Below are positions 11,711 through 25,800 of a stretch of 64,000 nt of DNA, in pieces. The DNA is from Chrysaora quinquecirrha (taxonomy: Eukaryota; Cnidaria; Scyphozoa; Semaeostomeae; Pelagiidae), in assembly GCA_014526335.1 (NCBI GenBank), contig JACTAT010000105.1, forward strand, positions 635,676-699,675, read 5' to 3'. The position numbers and the translations under genes were made by a program. The notes beneath the pieces were generated by a model that was given only the letters and a program-made list of their open reading frames with translations, did not search any database and was not told where the DNA came from. Positions within the stretch are counted from its first letter, which is position 1; each line of letters opens with the position of its first letter.

Positions 11711-12850
11711 GTTGTGCTTTATCAGCCAAACCAAGGATTAACTGGACCGTACCAAAACTAGGATGGAACTAGGATTGCAGTGTGCAGTGTTAACGCACAG
11801 CTTTAGGTTAATGGTGCCTTAAAGAAATGGAACCGCTTGTGATTCTGCACTTTTCTCTAGTGTAAACTATATGCCTAACAGAACTGATTACCCCGAGGAT
11901 TAAACTGTAAAACACCTCGAGATTGTTTTGTGTATCAGTGCTGCTAACCCGATGTTTATCTGTTGCACTTCTTATTGAGGTCACCGTCCTTTAATTATAA
12001 CGCAGTTTTGCTTTAGTTTTTGTACATACAAATTTAGTTTTGGGATTTAGAAATTTTAAATATGGAAAATCTGCTAGATAATATCAAAAAACAAGAATAT
12101 AAAGGAATGTCGAGTGATTGAGCCATGATTGTAAAACATTTTTGTTCGAAGAAAAAGTGTGTTTAAGTTTGATTTTGGCCATTTTTTGATCAACTGGGTG
12201 GATCATGTGAGAGTACTGATCATTGTGTTTGTGTTAGTTTTATGGCAAGTTTTTTAAGCATTTTCGTAGTGAAATTTTTGTATTATTAATAATAAATGTC
12301 TGCTGCTCGCTGCATAAGGGTGTAGATTGGGATTGGGCAAGTCGTCGAGATAATTCCATGTTATGATCTAGAGTTTTAAAAGGGGGTTTTTTATAAACAG
12401 GATAACAGATTCTTCGATAAAGGGAACTATTTCTAATAGACCAATGTGATCCCTTTTGATATAAGAAATATTGCCATTGCCAATAATAATAACAAGTTAT
12501 AGTTTGACAAAGAATTGGAACTCTTCACAGCTAATATTGGTTCAGTAACTATTTCTTTAAAATTCAAGAAAAAATCTTAAAAACACGAGGACTTCCTCTT
12601 AAAGTTTCGGTTATAAGTATTAATTCCCAACTTTAAGCGGTTCCCACTCTCTCAGATAGTATGGACCGACGCGAGGCATGGAACGACTGCACAATTCTGC
12701 ATATAAGATTTAATGGATGGTAGGTCAACGTATTATGGTGTGAATAAATTGTTATAAAATAATTTCTTAAGTTCCATTTATAAACTATTTGTTGTTTTTT
12801 GTATACATATTGCTGAATAGTAATAAATGACTGTTTTTAAATGAAAAACC
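11711..12850 (+). CDS. Candidate FAM98 terminal exon and 3' UTR
   Basis: Directly after the gap an open frame (11711-11761) reads VVLYQPNQGLTGPYQN and stops. Its Q/G/Y/N-rich composition resembles the tails of FAM98 proteins. About 1 kb of non-repetitive AT-rich sequence follows, with AATAAA at 12291, 12743 and 12822, as expected of a 3' UTR. The sequence before the gap is satellite repeat, so continuity cannot be shown. It may instead be unrelated. Confidence 0.35.
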
Positions 12851-13180
12851 TGTGGGTTATGTGAATAGAATTTTCATTGCAGCTAATTTAGTTGCTATTT
12901 TAATGTCAAATTTTTGTAAATAGTTCGATAAAGACATTGTTGAATCAAAGCGTCTTTCTGTGGTGCTGCGCTTTCACAATTCTTGATTAGTATTTTTTAG
13001 CTAAATTATTGATACTATAAAGTTGATATTTTATCAAATTAAATAGTTGTTACGTTAAATAATACGCTCATTCTCAACAATTTACAATTAAATGTTTAAC
13101 ATAATTAGCACTTTATTCATAAGCGCTACATTCTATCATGGCCAACGTTCCCATTAGTTCAAGGATATGATTAATAAAAT

Positions 13181-14124
13181 TAATAGTTAATAGTTAATAG
13201 TTAATAGTTGATAGTTAATAGTTAATAGTTAATAGTTAATAGTTAATAGTTAATAGTTAATAGTTAATAGTTAATAGTTAACAGTTAATAGTTAATAGTT
13301 AATAGTTAATGGTTAATAGTTAATAGTTAAAAGTTAATAGTTATTAGTTAATAGTTAATAGTTAATAGTTAATAGTTAATAGTTAATAGTTAATAGTTAA
13401 TAGTTAATAGTTAATAGTTAATAGTTAATAGTTAATAGTTAATAGTTAATAGTTAATAGTTAATAGTTAATAGTTAATAGTTAATAGTTAATAGTTAATA
13501 GTTAATAGTTAATAGTTAATAGTTAATAGTTAATAGTTAATAGTTAATAGTTAATAGTTAATATTTAATAGTTAATAGTTAATAGTTAATAGTTAATAGT
13601 TTATAGTTTATAGTTAATAGTTAATAGTTAATAGTTAATAGTTAATAGTTAATAGTTAATAGTTAATAGTTAATAGTTAATAGTTAATAGTTAATAGTTA
13701 ATAGTTAATAGTTAATAGTTAATAGTTAATAGTTAATAGTTAATAGTTAATAGTTAATAGTTAATAGTTAATAGTTAATAGTTAATAGTTAATAGTTAAT
13801 AGTTAATAGTTAATAGTTAATAGTTAATAGTTAATAGTTAATAGTTAATAGTTAATAGTTAATAGTTAATAGTTAAAAGTTATTAGTTAATAGTTAATAG
13901 TTAGTAGTTAATAGTTAATAGTTAATAGTTAATAGTAAAGAGTTAATAGTTAATAGTTAATAGTTAATAATTAAGAGTTAATAGTTAATAGTTAATAGTT
14001 AATAGTTAATAGTTAATAGTTAATAGTTAATAGTTAATAGTTAATAGTTAATAGTTAATAGTTAATAGTTAATAGTTAATAGTTAATAGTTAATAGTTAA
14101 TAGTTAATAGTTAATAGTTAATAG
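13181..14124. repeat. (TTAATAG)n heptamer array
   Basis: About 134 tandem copies of TTAATAG, with rare variants (TTAAAAG, TTATTAG, TTAGTAG, TTTATAG). It lies between the presumed FAM98 3' end and EEF1B2. Confidence 0.97.
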
Positions 14125-16489
14125 CCCCCTTTTCACTTAAGAGTTATGAATGGAATTGGTAAAGTCTGCCACGAGATCGATTGTTCTTTTGTAACCATGT
14201 AACCGTCCTATTTGTTGAAAAAGACTTTAAATAAATATCCACGTAGGATATAGGTTCAAGGAGTTCAGGAACAATATATTTTGCACACAGGGTATTTGAT
14301 AAAAACATTTTGCACAGCAACATGCAAACAAGAACAATAAGCATATTATCAAAAAATGAAGAACAACATATTTCTATAAAAGATATTTTAAATAATTTCA
14401 AGGATAATAACAGAGATCTTCAGGTGACTCCGTGATAGAAATGAAATTCAAGTAGTACGCGGAAGGTTTATGGAGAAAAAAGCTTTGCTCTTTGCAGAGA
14501 AAGAAAGAGCGAACGTAAAGTCTCTGCAAAATCAAAATGCTCAAATACTAACACAAAAAAAAACAGTAAAGCCCTACTGATGGTGAGATTTTCAATAATG
14601 ATCCAAATTTCGGAGTTAAAGAAAACTGACTTTGAAACTCGAATCGACATGAATTAAAAGTGGTACGAACTATTATGAAGTTTACATTCGGGATCCGCAT
14701 AAGACTAGGGAATCGACAATCCGAGCACAAGAAGTCCAAGAGAAATCTGCATTAATGCGTAATTTCTAATTCCCGAATCCGGATCATTTGAAAATTGAGC
14801 CCAAAATCTAAACACGTAAAATTAGCTAACTCGCAACCCACAAAACCCAAAGCCAACCACCAAGACTTAGTCCGGGAGTCTAACTAAAATTATCATCACT
14901 TGTAGCAAAACATTTTTATAAAGCTGAAACTTTGCACAGAGTCTCCCTAGGGTATGTAGATTATGGGAAAAAAATTCCCCATGATTCCAAGTGGGAGAAC
15001 CCTCTTTTCCAGGCCCTTTTTGTAATTGCACATGCGCGAAAAAGCGGAAATAAAAGTTTCTTCAAACATAGACATATTATACATCTTTTTTTCGGAAATT
15101 TCACGCTGAACAACTTTTTATATGCCGTAAAAGGCTAAAAATGAATGCGGTAACGAGTTATTTGACACATAATGTTTTAATAATTGCCTCTGGTTAACTT
15201 TTTATATAGACAGGGAATTTTCTCCAACAAACTGGCGGTTTAACCGGGGATTTTTCACTTCTTGATGGTAGTACCTTTAAATTTTCAAGGGTGTCCAAAA
15301 AAATTTTACCCCTGTTGTCACGTCATCGATGACGTAAAGGGTGACGGTCAGGAAAAAATGTAAGTCACTAAACTTGAAAAAAATAGCATCAATCGAAAGA
15401 GCATGAAAAGCTGAACAAAATGTACTAAAAAACCTATACCCTAAAACCAGAATCTTAAAAGATATGATGTGTGAAAGCTATGGATGACGTCATCAAAAGT
15501 GAAACTTAAAAAGTAAGAAAAACATTTTTTTCGTCATTTTTACATCAAATAGTAGCTCTTATTTCATCTATTGACGCAGCAGCTGAATCTAAATTCTCCA
15601 GCAATTGCATAAGCTACGCCGTGACTGGCTGAAACAAGAGGGTTCCTTCGTTTCCCATACAATCAACCCGAGGTCCATTGCCAAGGGAGAGTTACGGACG
15701 GAAATCGTCAACGTTTAACGACCGATTGTAGGGTGCATTCCTGTGGCCTCAGGGAATGGCTGCAATACTGTACAACCCTTGTTTTCCTTTGTTCCCGGTC
15801 CGATATCACGACAAAAGCACTGGTATTTGCAACCCTAGGAATGAGGTGGAAGCAGCCGGCCCCCGAAGCTGTCTTGATGACACGCCTACAACTTGGGTGC
15901 TCGACACCGTGACGGACTGCACACAATGCGGTACGGCCCAACCCGAGGAGCTACCGTCACCAGTTGACCCGCGTGCCAAAACCAAATATTAGTTTATAAG
16001 ACTAGCTCGGTAAGACTATGTCAAATATGTTAGACATACCTGATGCTTGTTGACTTTTACTCTCATGGCCACCCAGCCCCTCCCCCGACACAAAGTTATC
16101 GTTAATTAACCTAATGTCTGAAATCATGACCAGGAGATTGAAAATTTCTAACCTGGATAGAATTTGTAGTATCTTCCGCGTGGAATGAAAGAATTACATA
16201 AGCGGGGAATTACAGTAAACATTCAACGAGGAAAACCAAAGAAGCAAAGCGGGGAAGATTTTTTAGGTCAAACCTGACGGGGAAACAAATTTTCTTGGTG
16301 GGTCATCATTTTACCTTGGCGGGGAAGTCGTGTTTCAGCGGGGTCGTTACTGGTGGTGTTATTAATTTGAAATCAGCTATGCGACTATGCGCTGTACCTA
16401 CCTTTTTACCTGGAATGGCTCAACAATAATGTCAAGTTTCTTTTTACTATGGATGCCAGGATTGATTATGAAGAAACGTGAAAATCTGG
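14125..16489. other. Intergenic stretch without recognised genes
   Basis: I find no convincing exon on either strand. It includes a perfect CRE-type ATGACGTCAT near 15484, a second TGACG pair near 15320-15340, and a more GC-rich block at 15700-16000 whose short frames look fortuitous. At 16160-16350 several GCGGGGAA words recur, suggesting an old repeat. Confidence 0.4.
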
Positions 16490-16589
16490 TATACAGTGTG
16501 TTCCTTCTTGTGGATTTTGTTGTGGTACGCAAAAAGTATCACAACAGTAGTGATCATCCACCACAGTAGTGATTATGGATTTCGCTACC

Positions 16590-16801
16590 GTGTTTTCGTG
16601 TTCTTTTATTCTTTCTTTTTCTTTTGATTCATTTTTATTTGTGGCCTCGTCTCCATACTGTGACTGTTACCGCCTCGTTCAAGAGACACTGGTGAGATCA
16701 AGTTGAATGACATGTGCTGAAGCAGTTCTTTTTCGTGTCCATCGTAGGCCTTCGTTGGTTGTGCTCCTGTCTGAGTTGCTAAACTTTGTTCTTTTATCAA
16801 A
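16590..16801 (+). promoter_or_regulatory. Probable EEF1B2 5' UTR with TOP-like pyrimidine tracts
   Basis: Upstream of the ATG at 16802 there are several C-plus-pyrimidine tracts (CTTTTATTCTTTCTTTTTC near 16608, CTTTTTC near 16728, CTTTTATC at 16791). Translation-factor mRNAs, including EEF1B2, are known 5'-TOP mRNAs, so one of these may be the transcription start. Which one cannot be told from sequence. Confidence 0.35.
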
Positions 16802-19800
16802 ATGGGTTTTGGTGATTTGAAAACAGAAGCCGGTTTGTCGACACTGAACTCATTCCTAACAGACAAAAGTTATATCGAAGGGTATGGTTGCTTATGGCTT
16901 TTGATTTGCCACCCTTTTTATTTTTTGTACTTATCTATCTAATAAGACAGGACAGAAAAGAAGGAGTAGCCTATAGTCTAGCATAACTTGATAGATCAAG
17001 CACCCTCCCGCCAAAAGGGCCCACCGAATTTTTGTTTTGCATGAATTTGGGGCTCCAAGAAAGAATTTTTGGAATCTATTAAACCCATTTTTATGTTTGA
17101 AGAATTCAAACATTATGTAGGGTTTTCGGCAAACCGGAAGAAATAGACCTAGATAGATAGATACCTAGATAGATACCTAGATAGATACCTAGATAGATAC
17201 CTAGATAGATACCTAGATACCTAGGAATCAGGAATGTTGTAACAAAAGATCTTGTAACAAAAGATAGGTATTTCTATTCTCTATTTAAGAATTTCTATTC
17301 TCTATGTGCACAATGAAAACAATCGTTTCATTGAATCACTTTCTTCCCTATTGTTCTGCCTCTGTACTCAGCCTCATAAACGAATTTCACGAATAGCTCC
17401 CGGTCTGCTGTACCTAGAAACGCGTTTCTTTTTTGAACAAGCCTTTTCTGTCCAAAAAGTGCAAGCCGTATTATTTTAAGTGTTTTGGTCTTGCAATGTG
17501 GTCAAAATTTCGAATTGCTCTTGATTTTGAAGTGTTTGGTTTCATTGCGGACATATATTGTTAGTTGAACTCAACGAATTGTGTTCCTTTGTTCTACCAA
17601 AGTTGTTTACGACTCAATTAGCCACTTGCGTAAAAGCAATTTGTACATGTATCTCTAAAAGCTGGAACAAAGAATGAAGTCAGGAGCGATTGGGAATGAG
17701 CGGAAACAGTGGTTTTCTCACGGAAGGTGCGGGAACGGAGGGCAATAAGTACGAACACGCACGAGGAAACATGTAGATGAAGCGGAAATCAGTGGGAATT
17801 ATCGCTAACAGGAGAAAACAAGGATGGTTAGGTGGCTAGGGAACAAAGTCGGATCTGGTAGGAATCGGATGTGTCTAGGAGGTACAGCTGGATTTGGATT
17901 CAGTTGGAATCAGGTTAAAAATGGGAGAACAGGGCCGAAATTTGTGGCAACTCTATTCTGTTCATTGCGACCTCCTAAGCATGATCTCATTCTTCAAACA
18001 TGGCTAATGGGTACCTTTAATTATGTTTGAAGAATTCAAACATTATGCAGGGGTTTTCGGCAAACCGGAAGAAATAGACCTAGATAAAGATAGATACCTA
18101 GATAGATACCTAGATACCTAGGAATCAGGAATGTTGTAACAAAAGATCTTGTAACAAAAGATAGGTATTTCTATTCTCTATTTAAGAATTTCTATTCTCT
18201 ATGTGCACAATGAAAACAATCGTTTCGTTGAATCACTTTCTTCCCTATTGTTCTGCCTCTGTACTCAGCCTCATAAACGAATTTCACGAATAGCTCCCGG
18301 TCTGCTGTACCTAGAAACGCGTTTCTTTTTTTGAATGAAGCCTTTTCTGTCCAAAAAGTGCAAGCCGTATTATTTTAAGTGTTTTTGGTCTTGCAATGTG
18401 GTCAAAATTTCGAATTGCTCTTGATTTTGAAGTGTTTGGTTTCATTGCGGACATATATTGTTAGTTGAACTCAACGAATTGTGTTCCTTTGTTCTACCAA
18501 AGTTGTTTACGACTCAATTAGCCACTTGCGTAAAAGCAATTTGTACATGTATCTCTAAAAGCTGGAACAAAGAATGAAGTCAGGAACGATCGGGAATGAG
18601 CGGGAAACAGTGGTTTTCTGCAGAAGGTGCGGAACGGAGGGCAATAAGTACGAACACGCACGAGGAAACATGTAGATGAAGCGGAAATCAGTGGGAATTA
18701 TCGCTAACAGGAGAAAACAAGGATGGTTAGGTGGCTAGGAACAAAGTCGGATCTGGTAGGAATCGGATGTGTCGAGGAGGTACAGCTGGATTTGGATTCA
18801 GTTGGAATCAGGTTAAAAATGGGAGAACAGGGCCGAAACTTGTGGCAACTCTATTCTGTTCATTGCGACCTCCTAAGCATGATCTCATTCTTCAAACATG
18901 GCTAATGGGTACCTTTAATTATAAACAACTATAAGATTTTTCCAACACCAAAAGTTTCGTAATTTGTGTATAGGCCTTAGGAAAGTCTGTTAGCAGTTTC
19001 TGAGGAGCAGCATTAAATCGATGCCAGTACTAATAATCTTTGCAAATTTTAACAAACAAATCTTTAAGCTATCAAAGGGAAATGAACCTTATGAAACAAA
19101 TAACAATAAGGAAGATTGATCTATTTATAATTTTAAATTAAAAAAGATTTGAATGGCAATCAATAATTTTTGCTCAATTGTTTTCAATGTCAACAAAAAA
19201 GCTTGGAAATTGATAGGAATCAAAACAGAAGTAACAGAGGTTCAAGTTCATTTCTCAAAACTACATCCATTTTTTTAAGAACACACTTTATGAGGAAGTT
19301 GAGGATCGATTTACTTAAAAATAAGAACACAAGTGTCCAGAAAAACATGTCCAGCCTCAGATGAAAATAAGAAACAAATAAATGCGTTTTTAGAAGTGTC
19401 ATTTCATGTTAACCAAACAGAACTATGCAATCACTAAATAAAATTATATAGAAGATATGCCAAACCTTATTTATTGCTTGTAGAAGCCTTGTATTACACT
19501 CTTGTATAAGAGGCAGATAATTTTTTCTGAGGCTAAAATTTTTTCATTTGATGAATATTTGAGGCTCAAGTGTTCTTAATGGTTTGTTATTTCAACATTG
19601 ATTTTTCCACAATTATACACATTATTGATGACTTGCTGAGGAGTTTATGTGGATATTGTTTTGATGAGAAGTTTGTGTGTAGTGTATTCAATCATACCTG
19701 ATGAAATGAATCTTCTTGCCCTGTAGAAATGAAGGGTAATTAATCTTTTTTTACTTTTGTTTCAATTATTTTAGGTATGTTCCATCACAAGCAGACTTGA

Positions 19801-22800
19801 TTGTATTCTCAGCTCTTTCTGGTGCCCCAGAAGCATCTCATCCTCATGCTTTGAGGTGGTTCACTCACATTTCATCCTACACAGATCAAGAAAAGGCTGG
19901 GTAAGAGAAAATTGTATATATTTCCTCATCCAAGGGGCAGTTAACTTAATTCAGGCCTTTTCATTTCACATGAGTGGTCGCTCTTGATCGTGTCAACACT
20001 TGCACAAATTTACTCATGTGAGCTTTCTGGCTCATGCAAAATGGTAAATAATGTAGAATGTCACTCAACAATTTTTCTGAGGAATTTTCGAAAATTTAAG
20101 ACAGTCTCGCTGAAAGAACTGCATGAAAATTCACCTACGTGAATTTTTTTGGTGCAAATTTTGCGAAAAGAATGAGGATGTTCTGCAAGTCTAAAAAACT
20201 CCACGGTCAATTAAGCATCAAGACATCAACCACATAAAACCTGGTCACCAAGCACAAGCAACGTGAAAATATAGAATGTGTTGTGGATATCAATCTAGAT
20301 AAAAGACCAATATTGAACGTGAGCAAGCAGCAGGCTGCCAAGTAAAAATGCATGGGGGACATTAATGAAAAGACTGTGAGAAACAATGGATTCTGAATTT
20401 TCGAGGAATTCAGAACTTTTTTAATGTGACAATAATTGAAATAATGATGATCTTAAATGTTTTCATCATGATTTCTTCTAGTTATGTCAACTTAAACTTT
20501 TTAAACACTATGTTGACATTACATCCACATTGACTTGTCATTCCTAATTTCATTTCGGAAATCAGGCTTATGCCTAAATATGTAATTTATTCAAGCACTT
20601 ATGCAAGCTTTTTACCACTCACATTCAAATTTCTCATGAAATGGCCTGTTAACTGTTAAAGCACAACCCTCATCTAGTGACATACCAGGTTTGATCTGCT
20701 GATGGTGTTATTGGTTGGATTTGAAATATATCTTGTTGGTCATTGTCTAAGCTTCCCAGCCATGTTTTTTGAAAAGGGGGTTTTGTTTACAAAACTTCCT
20801 ATTTGGGAGAACAACTTTTGGACATTCTGCAAAGCCTTTTTAGTCTGACACTCTTCAGAGTATAAATTGTCAGCAACAGGATTCCTTCTTAGTCATTGTT
20901 TGGTTTGTTTCTGATGTTTATACTGTGGAAAGTGTCTGATGAAAAGAGCTTTTAAGTAGGTCCAAAGATTGCTTTAGTTGTGCAAAAACTTCAAGATAAA
21001 GGTAGAAATGGCAGTCTAAAGTTATATTTTTATCAAACTGCAGATTTGGTGGTGAAAAGAAGTCTATAGATAAATATGGACCCTCTGGTGCTGCAACAAA
21101 AAAGGCTGATAATGATGAAGATTTTGATCTCTTTGGATCATCAGATGAAGATGTAAGCTATTTTTTCTTGACTTAAATCAATTACTCGTAAAATATTTTA
21201 GTAAAACCCCCTTGTTGTGGTTGGGTCAGTTGTGCTATCAGAAAGGAGAGTGTACTTGCTTACTTCTAATCACTGCAAAAATGTCTTTCACCTTCTGTTA
21301 AAAACATACAATGTATGTTTGTGCAAGCAATGTAAACTTTAATATATATACTTAGACCCCAAAAAAGTTTCTACCTAAATAAAACAAAATAACAAAATTA
21401 ATATAACATAAATAATAACATATCCCCCTTCTTTTCTTTAAGGCAAAGTCCTTTTAACAAAGTTCAGGTTCAATGTAACATAAAAATGTTCAACATAACA
21501 AAACAATAGTTTGATTGTTCTTAACACAAGGAGATATCAGTTCAGTCATTGGCAGGCACATAAACATAAGTTCTGCAGTAAATATCTAGTAGATTTGTTC
21601 TTTTCTTAGAATATTTACCAAGTTTTCTGAAGATGAGCCCTTTTTGTCAAGGAATCAGCCAATTGTTGTGCTATGTTGATCCATGTAACTAATTCTCATC
21701 GTTCTTTTGTCGACAAGCTCTCACAGAGCCCCAACATTGATACAATCTTCTATCTGTTACAAATTTAGAGGATTTAATCGCATCACAGAATGATTCATTA
21801 TCTGTGAATGCAGTTAATATGGGCAAAGCTCGAGACTACTCAAAGAAACATTTGACACATGCGTAACGTGCAATTTATGTGATTTTCGACTGCAAATGAA
21901 TGGAACCGGATTTCTAATTCTTGATTATTTGCAGTGATAAAAGTATTCAACATTCAAAAGTTCCTTAATGATTTTCTCATTAGTAGTATAAGTTCCTTAA
22001 ATTTTCGGGCCTTCTACATGTAGGTTCCTTATAAAGTGGTTCCTTATAAAAAAAAAGCGTGTATACAATGTTGAGATGTAAAGCACAGTATACATTCCTT
22101 CCCCTAGGACTAGGGTCTCCGCTCCTAAACCAACTTCTGTATGTCTGATACACCTTGATTGATTGCCAGCTCACAAGATTACATCTATTGTCCTTATCTG
22201 TTAAAAATATGAGGTAGGCACCTTGACTTCCTCCGTTCTGAAGATTTCCAAAAGCTGCATCTGTGTAGACAGTGGTGGATATTGGCTTGCTCAACTGTTG
22301 GAACACCGAACCAAATGCATCTACTTTACCTTTTTGGATGACTTCATTCACTTCAATGAGGTTGTTTTTCGTAGCGTCATTGATATTAATGGCCAAATTT
22401 GAAACATCAAAACTTAAGTCAGGTCTTGTTTGACTACTTTTCAGTTGTCCAATCTTTGATCTACGTTGCTCTTTCTCGTTGTTTGTTACTACCTCCTTTC
22501 GTTCAGTGTTAGCATTGAGCATGATTGGTTTGAAAGCATTGATGTAGTCTGTTTGAGGTAATTCAGTGGCATTTGAATCATGTAAAACATTTAACCCTTG
22601 ATATTTTAATGATTTTCTTTCTTCTTCACAAATTGTGAAAGTCTGGCACAGTGTCTGGATGACGAATTGACAGAACTTCTCACTCCCCGCCCATAAGAAA
22701 TCATCCACATGTACAGCAATAAATCCATCCAAATGATCATTCTTGTTATGACAAACGAAAAGGGCAGAATCAACACTGGACATCTTCCCTCCAAATTTGA

Positions 22801-25800
22801 TCATTGTTGCTTTTTCTCTCTCATACCACTTCATGAATGAATCTAACAAGCCATATTAACATTTCTTCAGATTCCAAAGTTCCTCCCTCGCAGCTTGCTT
22901 CTGGGGGAGGTTTGAGGTTAGCAGTTCGACTAATGGTTTTTGCCTTGAAGGAAAGCACAGCAATTGATGTCATAACTCTTAAGGTTCCTCTGGAACGAGT
23001 CTCTAGGGCGAATCTTTCTGTAAGTCATCAGTGAGTTCTTCAAAACCCTTGCTACTAGTCTATCTTTTGGCAACACCTCTTATTGAACAAGCTATTTAGA
23101 AGAGCATACTCATCCAGTAGAGATCATTTCATTTGTTTATCCTATAGTTTCATTAAGATTTCTAAACCATTATCAATGTTCAATTCAGCTGCTGTTAAGT
23201 TTGCTATAGCTTTCTCAGCTTATGAATTTCCTTGATTAATTCACTGCTTCATATATAAGTCGTTCAACTGCTGGAGCTGTTCCTGGCAATAGCATGGCTC
23301 AATTGACATCTTTTTCCTGGACTTCTCATTAGCTAAACTTCAAGTATATGATCATTTAAAGGTAGTACCCAACCTGACATGTTGTTTGTTATCATTTTGG
23401 TTGCACCATTCTCATATCCGTCTGCATTAATCCTTTCAATCCTTTCTCAATCATGTGAATGGTTCTTCTTGACTTGCTTGTGGGAGTCTTGCTTACAAAG
23501 CATCTTCAATTTTGTTCATGAATTCACCCTTTTCATCTTTCAAATTGTCTTTCAAGCACTTAAACATTGTTATGGCTTTTTGAAGAGTGCAATAGTTTCT
23601 TTAGTAGCTGTGGGACATTATGTGAATAGCTTTAATTGCGGTCTTTCGGTTTGACTGATCTTGAGCCATGCATCAAAAGTCTTTGGATTTCATGACATAC
23701 CAGTTGCATCATTTCGAAGCATAAATTTGAAAAGGGAATATTGCATCAAGTTGTATTTCTATATTTTTTCAACTTTGTTGTCTTGCCCAGAATTTCTCTG
23801 CAAGTTCACTTGGTTAAATTTCCTATTTGTTTCTTTTAATTCTTTATTCAAGCATAATTGAAAATGTTTAATGATATTGGTACATAATGTACATGATGCC
23901 CTTTGGCCAGATATTTCTAGGGTATTCCATTATTGCTTGTTTCCTGAAACCTTAGCCAGTTGTCGCCAACATTACATCTAACATTTTGCTGAGCTCCTTT
24001 TTACATGTTGGCTGGTGTTGGGGTAGGGGGTTGCTCAACATTGCCAACATTACATCCAACATTTTGCTGCACTCCTTTTTACATGTTGGCTGGTGTTGGG
24101 GTAGGGGGTTGCTCAACATTGCCAACATTACATCCAACATTTTGCCGAACTTCTTTTTACATGTTGGCTGGTGTTGGGGCAGGGGGTTGCTCTATGTCGC
24201 CAACATTACATCCAACATTTCCCCGCACTTCTTCTTGCATGTTGGCTGGTGTTGGGGCAGGAGTTACTCAACGTAGCCAACATTTCAGCCAACATTCAAA
24301 CCAAATACTGGTTTTGATTGAAGAGTCTTAGACAACTGTCAAAAGTTTCGTATTTGGATTCATGTCCATGTATTTTCTATTCCGAAAAATTATTAACTCC
24401 TCTCTTAAAGAATGAGAATGCAGTTTTGCTTTGTTTTATACACTAAAGGCGGGTGTCTTACTTAATATGCCTGTGTGGCACCAATAGTTGTTGGCACAGG
24501 TGGCCAAACGAAGCAAAAATTCTTTGTCGGGTGAAATTTTGACCAAACTTCAGCCAACATCTCCCAACTTGATGTGTGCTCACCCAACAAGGTGGCCAAA
24601 TGCTGTCAACGTTTCGTCCAACATGAATGTTAGTGAATGTTGGGTGAAATGTTGGAAACGTTTGACAGAGGCTTTATATGCTGGATACTTAGGACTATTT
24701 ATGATTTAAGGAATCAAACCAAATAGTTTTAGTTGTATTTGCAAAAAATAATTGAAACTTGATAGAATTAACAATGTACTATTTTTTTTTCCTCTTTGAT
24801 CTTATAGGAAGAGCCTGCACCAAAACCTGTTGCAAAAAAACAGAGTAAGTTGTGAAGTTTAATAAAAGACATATCATATCACAGGAACAATTTGTTCCAT
24901 CATGTCAAACTTTTTAAGTCAGACTCATGTCAGTCATGATTTAGATTTTGCATAAAGCAGACAAAAGGTGACAGTCCCATTTGCATATATTCAATAAGAA
25001 GTCTTTGTTTTCCTTACTTGGATTTATTAGTCACAAACCTTTTTAGAAATGCAAGGTAAAAAGAAAAAATATCTTTTAGAAGTCAATAAGGACATACAGA
25101 CCTGCCATGCTAACGATTTCCCCCAGTTTTCTTCTAAAACTAAATTATACATATAGTTTATATATATAGATTTTTATATAATTATACGTATAGACTCTTT
25201 GTTTCCTGCAGCTAGAAGTCCTGTGCTTAGGTGATTGATACTAAAGTTGCCAAATTTCTGATCCAATTAATTGTTCAGCAAAGAGATTACCGAAATAATC
25301 AAATACTACACGAATAATATGCTCACAAAGGAATGGGAAGGGAGAAATAACTGAAGAACTAGCCTGTCCGATCAATAATGAGAATGAAGCTTGTCAGCAG
25401 AACCCAAAATATAACAACAGCTACATTCCGACATTTCAACACACTGCATTTCTAAATCTAATATATCTTAATATTTTCGAAAATCTGATGAAGCTATATT
25501 ATAACTTCAACTTTTCCATTTACTTTAACCTCTTGTGTTGATTCTCTGTTTTTCAATTTCTATAAGTCTGAAGAATATCACTATTCATATATCACAATCA
25601 ACCCCACCTTCTTGTAAGTTGAGTTTTGCAGATGTCACATCATTTTTTTGGTCCAATCAGATATGACTTACGCAAGTTTTGTTGTTTATTTATTTTTTAT
25701 AAAATCGTTGAACAAAAAATCTAAAAATATGTTTGAATTAACTCTTTCATTTTGTTCATTTTTGCAGAACCAAAAGTAGTTGCAAAATCTACACTTATTC

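Noticed and set aside
15708..15992. Overlapping frames of 77-78 residues in a GC-richer block
   Set aside because: No similarity that I recognise, and overlapping frames on opposite strands suggest chance openness.
17824..18934. Frames MVRWLG... shared by satellite copies as a conserved small protein
   Set aside because: Single-base indels between copies shift the frame (for example near 18740), and there is no start or splice context.
23986..24331. Repeating open frames of 26 residues per unit on both strands
   Set aside because: The 78-bp period is divisible by three, so every frame stays open. The unit belongs to non-coding CCAACAT-word elements.
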